The notes under the pieces were generated by a model, which was not told the origin of the DNA, did not search any database, and saw nothing but the letters and a program-made list of their open reading frames with translations. From Torreya grandis (lineage: Eukaryota > Streptophyta > Pinopsida > Cupressales > Taxaceae): 64,000 bases of DNA. Shown here in pieces: positions 63,370 through 64,000 of the stretch. Made by a program: the position numbers and the translations under genes. The stretch's first letter is position 1; each line of letters begins with the position of its first letter. The stretch lies in contig JARHVA010001738.1 in assembly GCA_037957365.1 (NCBI GenBank), positions 2,037,501-2,101,500 of the forward strand, in the 5' to 3' direction.

Positions 63370-63790
63370 GGGCTCTCTATCAATTATGATTTGGTTCACA
63401 ACTTGTCTCCATGGTAGTCATATATGGGAAAAGTCTGTAGAATGATATCCGTTAAGTGTTTTGGACCAACCTTTGCTCAATAGTAGATTTTAGCCTTTAG
63501 GTATGTCTACCACTAGAATATTAAGGGTCATTTGGACTCTTGGCTAAGATGTTACTTGAATGTGCACATTATTAAATTCTACCACTACTAAGACCACTAT
63601 CTTAACTAGTTGAGAAACTATTATCTTTGAAGGACTTGGAGTGAGACCAATCTTATGACATATAGACATAGGCATGATAATTATAGATGCTCTAGATTCA
63701 AATAAATAGTTATGAATGTTCTTATTAGATGCCCTAATAGTCAATAGAAAGGTTAGCACTCTAAGATTGCTCTTATAGATGACATTGGTA
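63370..63790 (-). pseudogene. Retropepsin relic of element D
   Basis: The open piece 63544-63759 reads NYLFESRASIIIMPMSICHK and IGLTPSPSKIIVSQL. The family motif is DSGASxNVMPxxIxxKxGL, so the catalytic Asp is Glu and the Gly is Arg: an inactive protease. It continues VDIPKG and LLLSKGWSKTLNGYHSTDF (family LLSRxWSxxLxGYxxxDxSH) near 63410-63480. The remaining 200 bases to the window end read as the gag/protease linker with stops. Confidence 0.85.
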
Positions 63791-64000
63791 TTAGATGCCT
63801 TCTCTTTTTATATAGATGCTTTAACCTTTTATATAGGTTCCTTTCTATTTATGGACTTATAGATTAGCTACTTTTATTCAGTGAATAGAGCTAACTCATG
63901 AAAAGTTATATTTGCCTTGATCTTATTCATATCCTCAATAATATTGTATCCTCATTTGCTTGGTTCTTCCTTGATTTTCCATTGATCATTCCCCTTTGGA

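Larger units (their letters stand above)
59830..64000 (-). mobile_element. Element D: Ty3/gypsy retrotransposon, cut by the window end
   Basis: Minus-strand element with integrase, RNase H, RT, an extra RNase H and protease in order from left to right, so on its own strand protease, extra RNase H, RT, RNase H, integrase. Gag and the 5' LTR lie beyond the window; the 3' LTR may be at 58697-59543. The arrangement matches a plant Ty3 group in which an archaeal-type RNase H precedes RT. The genes have many stops, but the RT and integrase catalytic residues are largely retained. Confidence 0.8.

Overview
This window is nuclear DNA of a plant with a large, repeat-filled genome. The sequence is very AT-rich, CG dinucleotides are scarce, and TG/CA and TA are in excess. 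Nearly every recognisable gene is a retrotransposon gene scarred by C-to-T type changes, as expected of old methylated repeats. The element families resemble those common in gymnosperms, so a conifer or other gymnosperm is my best guess (inference, modest confidence). I found no intact host gene, no tRNA or rRNA gene, no CRISPR array and no bacterial-style operon. Every coding region I recognise is a broken gag or pol relic.

Layout. 1-4955 (+): Ty1/copia gag relic with two ruined zinc knuckles, followed without any visible pol by a probable 3.5-kb LTR that contains repeated GGTCT/AGACC hairpins. 5035-12675 (-): Ty3 relics (protease, gag-like pieces) and an LTR at 11496-12675 that belongs to the same family as element C. 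12676-14717: unassigned, with one zinc-knuckle relic.

14718-51460 is the core of the window, three LTR retrotransposons nested inside one another. Element C (-; LTRs 14718-15929 and 50491-~51460) carries gag and protease but no visible reverse transcriptase or integrase. Element B (+; LTRs 19682-20857 and 47713-48892; target duplication CCTCT/CCCCT) landed in C between its gag zinc knuckle and its protease. Element A (-; LTRs 29077-30324 and 43644-44889; target duplication GCCAC/ACCAC) landed inside B's integrase gene. Dropping A with one target copy rejoins B's integrase frame, and dropping B rejoins C's gag-protease frame, which supports both junctions. A and B both have the order gag, protease, RT, RNase H, a second (archaeal-type) RNase H, integrase, as in the plant Tat lineage of Ty3.

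51461-64000: a noncoding stretch; an unidentified minus-strand coding relic with a coiled coil (53100-56730); a purine-rich interspersed repeat (57330-58300); a polypurine tract with an LTR edge near 58697; then a fourth Ty3 element, D (-, 59830 to the window end), whose extra RNase H lies between protease and RT.

The genes do not form a pathway. They are successive retrotransposon insertions in which each element's gag, protease, RT/RNase H and integrase once served its own copying. I see no convincing new biological system. The most informative features are the fully resolved nest with target duplications, the gag-protease-only element C, the domain order of D, the unidentified coiled-coil gene relic and several lineage-specific noncoding repeats.
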